NCBI GenBank assembly: GCA_964030475.1
Contig: CAXIPT010000006.1
Coordinates: 4,192,619-4,256,618, forward strand
From: Tethya wilhelma
Lineage: Eukaryota; Porifera; Demospongiae; Tethyida; Tethyidae
Direction of reading: 5' to 3'
Length of the DNA: 64,000 bases
The number at the start of each line of letters is the position of its first letter. The first letter of the stretch is position 1. Both the position numbers and the translations under genes were made by a program. Shown piece by piece: positions 62,422 to 64,000 of this stretch. The notes beneath the pieces are model-generated. The model was not told where the DNA came from. It was given only the letters and a program-made list of their open reading frames with translations, and did not search any database.

Positions 62422-63651
62422 ATGGCTTACTCCCTGACCAAAAAACCTCAAGATCAGCTGCAGGATATGCGCCCTTTGGAGTTTTACTTCAGCCCTGAGA
62501 ATGACAGCCACCCTCCTAGTCAATCTAGGTCCACATGCAAGAGATCCAGCCCTATATATTTGGAGTTCTGCAAAGCCAAGAGACCTGTTGGTCGTCCTCG
62601 GAAAAACACAAAGCTGCCTGTAGCCAAGCTAGTGGACTACTCAAGCAGCTCCAGTGAAAATGGTGATGCTGAGAAGGAAACCATGATGCCTGCAAAGCCA
62701 CTACGGAAGATGTATTCCAAGGGGCAAAAGAAGAGTGTTGCTGAGTATGCCAGGCATCATGGCGTGAGGAAGGCAGCAAAGCACATCAATGTTAGCCACA
62801 CCAATGCAAGCCGATGGATGAAGGAGAGAGTTACTAAGATTAAGAATCCGACGAAAAGGCAGCACGAGAAAGGGCAAGGTCGAAAGCTATCCTACCCGAA
62901 AGAACTGGAAGAGAAGCTTGTTTGTTGGATTCTTGAGAAGAGAGAAGCAGATGGTGTCGCAGTGACAACTCAGGTCATACGATGCAAAGCTCTGTCTCTC
63001 ATCAAGCCTGTTATGCCAACATTCAAGGCCTCTGAGGGCTGGATCAGGAAGTTCATGAAAAGGAACAGTCTCGTGTTACGAGCCAAAACACATGTGAGTC
63101 AAACCCTCCCTAAAGATCTAGAAGTCAAGATAACTGCATTTCGCAGCGAAGTGGCCAGCATCTTCGAAGATGGTGATTATCCACTCGACTACATATGTAA
63201 CATGGATGAAACCCCTGTGTACCTGGACCTCCTGCCTGGCAAGGTTGTGGACAAGAAAGGGAAAAAGACCATCAATGTGAGAACCACAGCCTCAGAGAAG
63301 ACTAGAATTACAGCTACTCTGGCCTGCACTGCTTCGGGTAAGATGCTTCCCCCCTTTGTTGTGTTCAAAGGGAAGACCAAGAGGACCTTGGCAAAGCTGA
63401 AGGTACCGAAAGGGGTCGTATGTACGACACAGCCCAAAGCTTGGATGGATGAGATCCGAATGCTGGAATGGATTGAACAGGTATGGAAACCTTATGTTTG
63501 TGGAAAACCTGCTCTCCTCAGCCTTGACACCTTTAGTGGCCATCTTACTGATGCAGTAAAGGATTCATTCCACAAATGCCGTACCAAGTTGCTGGTAATC
63601 CCGGGTGGTTGCACTTCTATTCTACAGCCATTAGATGCTCAGGTACATTAA
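62422..63651 (+). CDS. pogo/Tc1-superfamily (DDE_1) transposase, 409 aa
   Basis: Moves DNA transposons by cut-and-paste. The ATG at 62422 gives MAYSLTKKPQDQ. An AT-hook-like motif (RPVGRPRKN) precedes a Psq/CENP-B type helix-turn-helix region (SVAEYARHHGVRKAAKHINV) and a Tc5/CENP-B like second helix set (EGWIRKFMKRNSLVLR). The catalytic domain has its three acidic residues: NMDETPVYLDL, LLSLDTFSGHL and SILQPLDAQVH. The protein stops right after the third Asp, shorter than the usual DDE_1 protein. The codon before the stop is part of a possible donor (ctcag-gtacat), so either a spliced tail follows outside my view or the copy is truncated. Intronless and open, so recently active. Confidence 0.8.
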   Translation: MAYSLTKKPQDQLQDMRPLEFYFSPENDSHPPSQSRSTCKRSSPIYLEFCKAKRPVGRPRKNTKLPVAKLVDYSSSSSENGDAEKETMMPAKPLRKMYSKGQKKSVAEYARHHGVRKAAKHINVSHTNASRWMKERVTKIKNPTKRQHEKGQGRKLSYPKELEEKLVCWILEKREADGVAVTTQVIRCKALSLIKPVMPTFKASEGWIRKFMKRNSLVLRAKTHVSQTLPKDLEVKITAFRSEVASIFEDGDYPLDYICNMDETPVYLDLLPGKVVDKKGKKTINVRTTASEKTRITATLACTASGKMLPPFVVFKGKTKRTLAKLKVPKGVVCTTQPKAWMDEIRMLEWIEQVWKPYVCGKPALLSLDTFSGHLTDAVKDSFHKCRTKLLVIPGGCTSILQPLDAQVH

Positions 63652-64000
63652 GGACTGGGACCACGAATTATTGCTGAGTCAGCAAAAACGGCGCGCGCCC
63701 CGTAAGTATCTATAGTACACGCCCTTTTTTGTCATATGATCATTGCGTGACTGTTCATTTATTGACTCATTTAGAAAAGAAAGTGAGCTGCCTGTGAAAG
63801 TTTGTGAGAGGTATTTTTAGTTCTGCTGCTAATTAGCTTCTTTTTGCTAGTTATTTCTAAGCTATCGCTCATATTGGTATGTAAAGCGTTTGTAGTGATC
63901 ACGTGGTCTTGAGATGACATGGCAAGTAGCCTCACTAAAGTCAAGAATCTTTGAACGGAATTCTTACGACGCTTGTGAAGGTCAGTAAATGAGGTAAGTA
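63652..64000. other. sequence after the transposase, nothing supported
   Basis: Contains ggcgcgcgcc at about 63691 and a possible promoter-like GC patch, but no frame or splice pattern I can defend before the window ends. Confidence 0.4.

Overview
The window is eukaryotic, intron-rich, AT-rich animal DNA. Most introns are 50-130 nt with GT-AG ends, microsatellites and MITEs are dense, and genes encode Kelch, ankyrin, Roc-COR, death, TPR and DUF3504 modules. This combination fits a demosponge (Amphimedon queenslandica or a relative). The organism call is inference; the gene calls do not depend on it.

Layout. 0.6-7.5 kb: a tandem segmental duplication, each copy carrying a small multi-exon secreted-peptide gene (plus strand) and the 3' end of a minus-strand gene. 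6.7-11.5 kb: a 17-exon minus-strand gene I read as a shieldin subunit 2 (SHLD2) homologue, head-to-head across 60 bp with a two-exon UQCR11 (complex III subunit 10) gene. 12.1-16.8 kb: a minus-strand gene whose exon phases join TPR repeats, an aldo-keto reductase with all four catalytic residues, and a DUF885 metallopeptidase-like domain into one 1229-residue protein. 16.9-21.4 kb: a 2.2-kb terminal-inverted-repeat element filled with minisatellite, an assembly gap, two LINE 3' tails and 9/18-bp minisatellites. 21.5-58.3 kb: a family of Kelch-ankyrin-Roc-COR-death genes in both orientations, in whole and broken copies, with a second TPR-AKR copy, a membrane PA-domain peptidase-like gene, MITEs and orphan exons between them. 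59.3-64 kb: a decayed DUF3504 (Crypton-type recombinase) relic and a pogo/Tc1-type DDE_1 transposase.

The most complete ROCO gene (50.8-58.3 kb) encodes a Kelch propeller, ankyrin repeats, Roc GTPase, COR, a four-cysteine module, a proline-rich linker and a death domain. It resembles DAPK (ankyrin-Roc-COR-death) with a Kelch propeller in place of the kinase. A sister gene (28.4-32.9 kb) ends in a C-terminal membrane anchor after its death domain. Sensor repeats, a GTPase switch and a death-fold effector suggest a signalling receptor family, by inference only.

Seven isolated single Ns (24851, 26835, 33002, 35986, 39317, 48567, 55032) sit where gene models or homology break off. They look like contig joins, so order and orientation across them should not be trusted without long reads.
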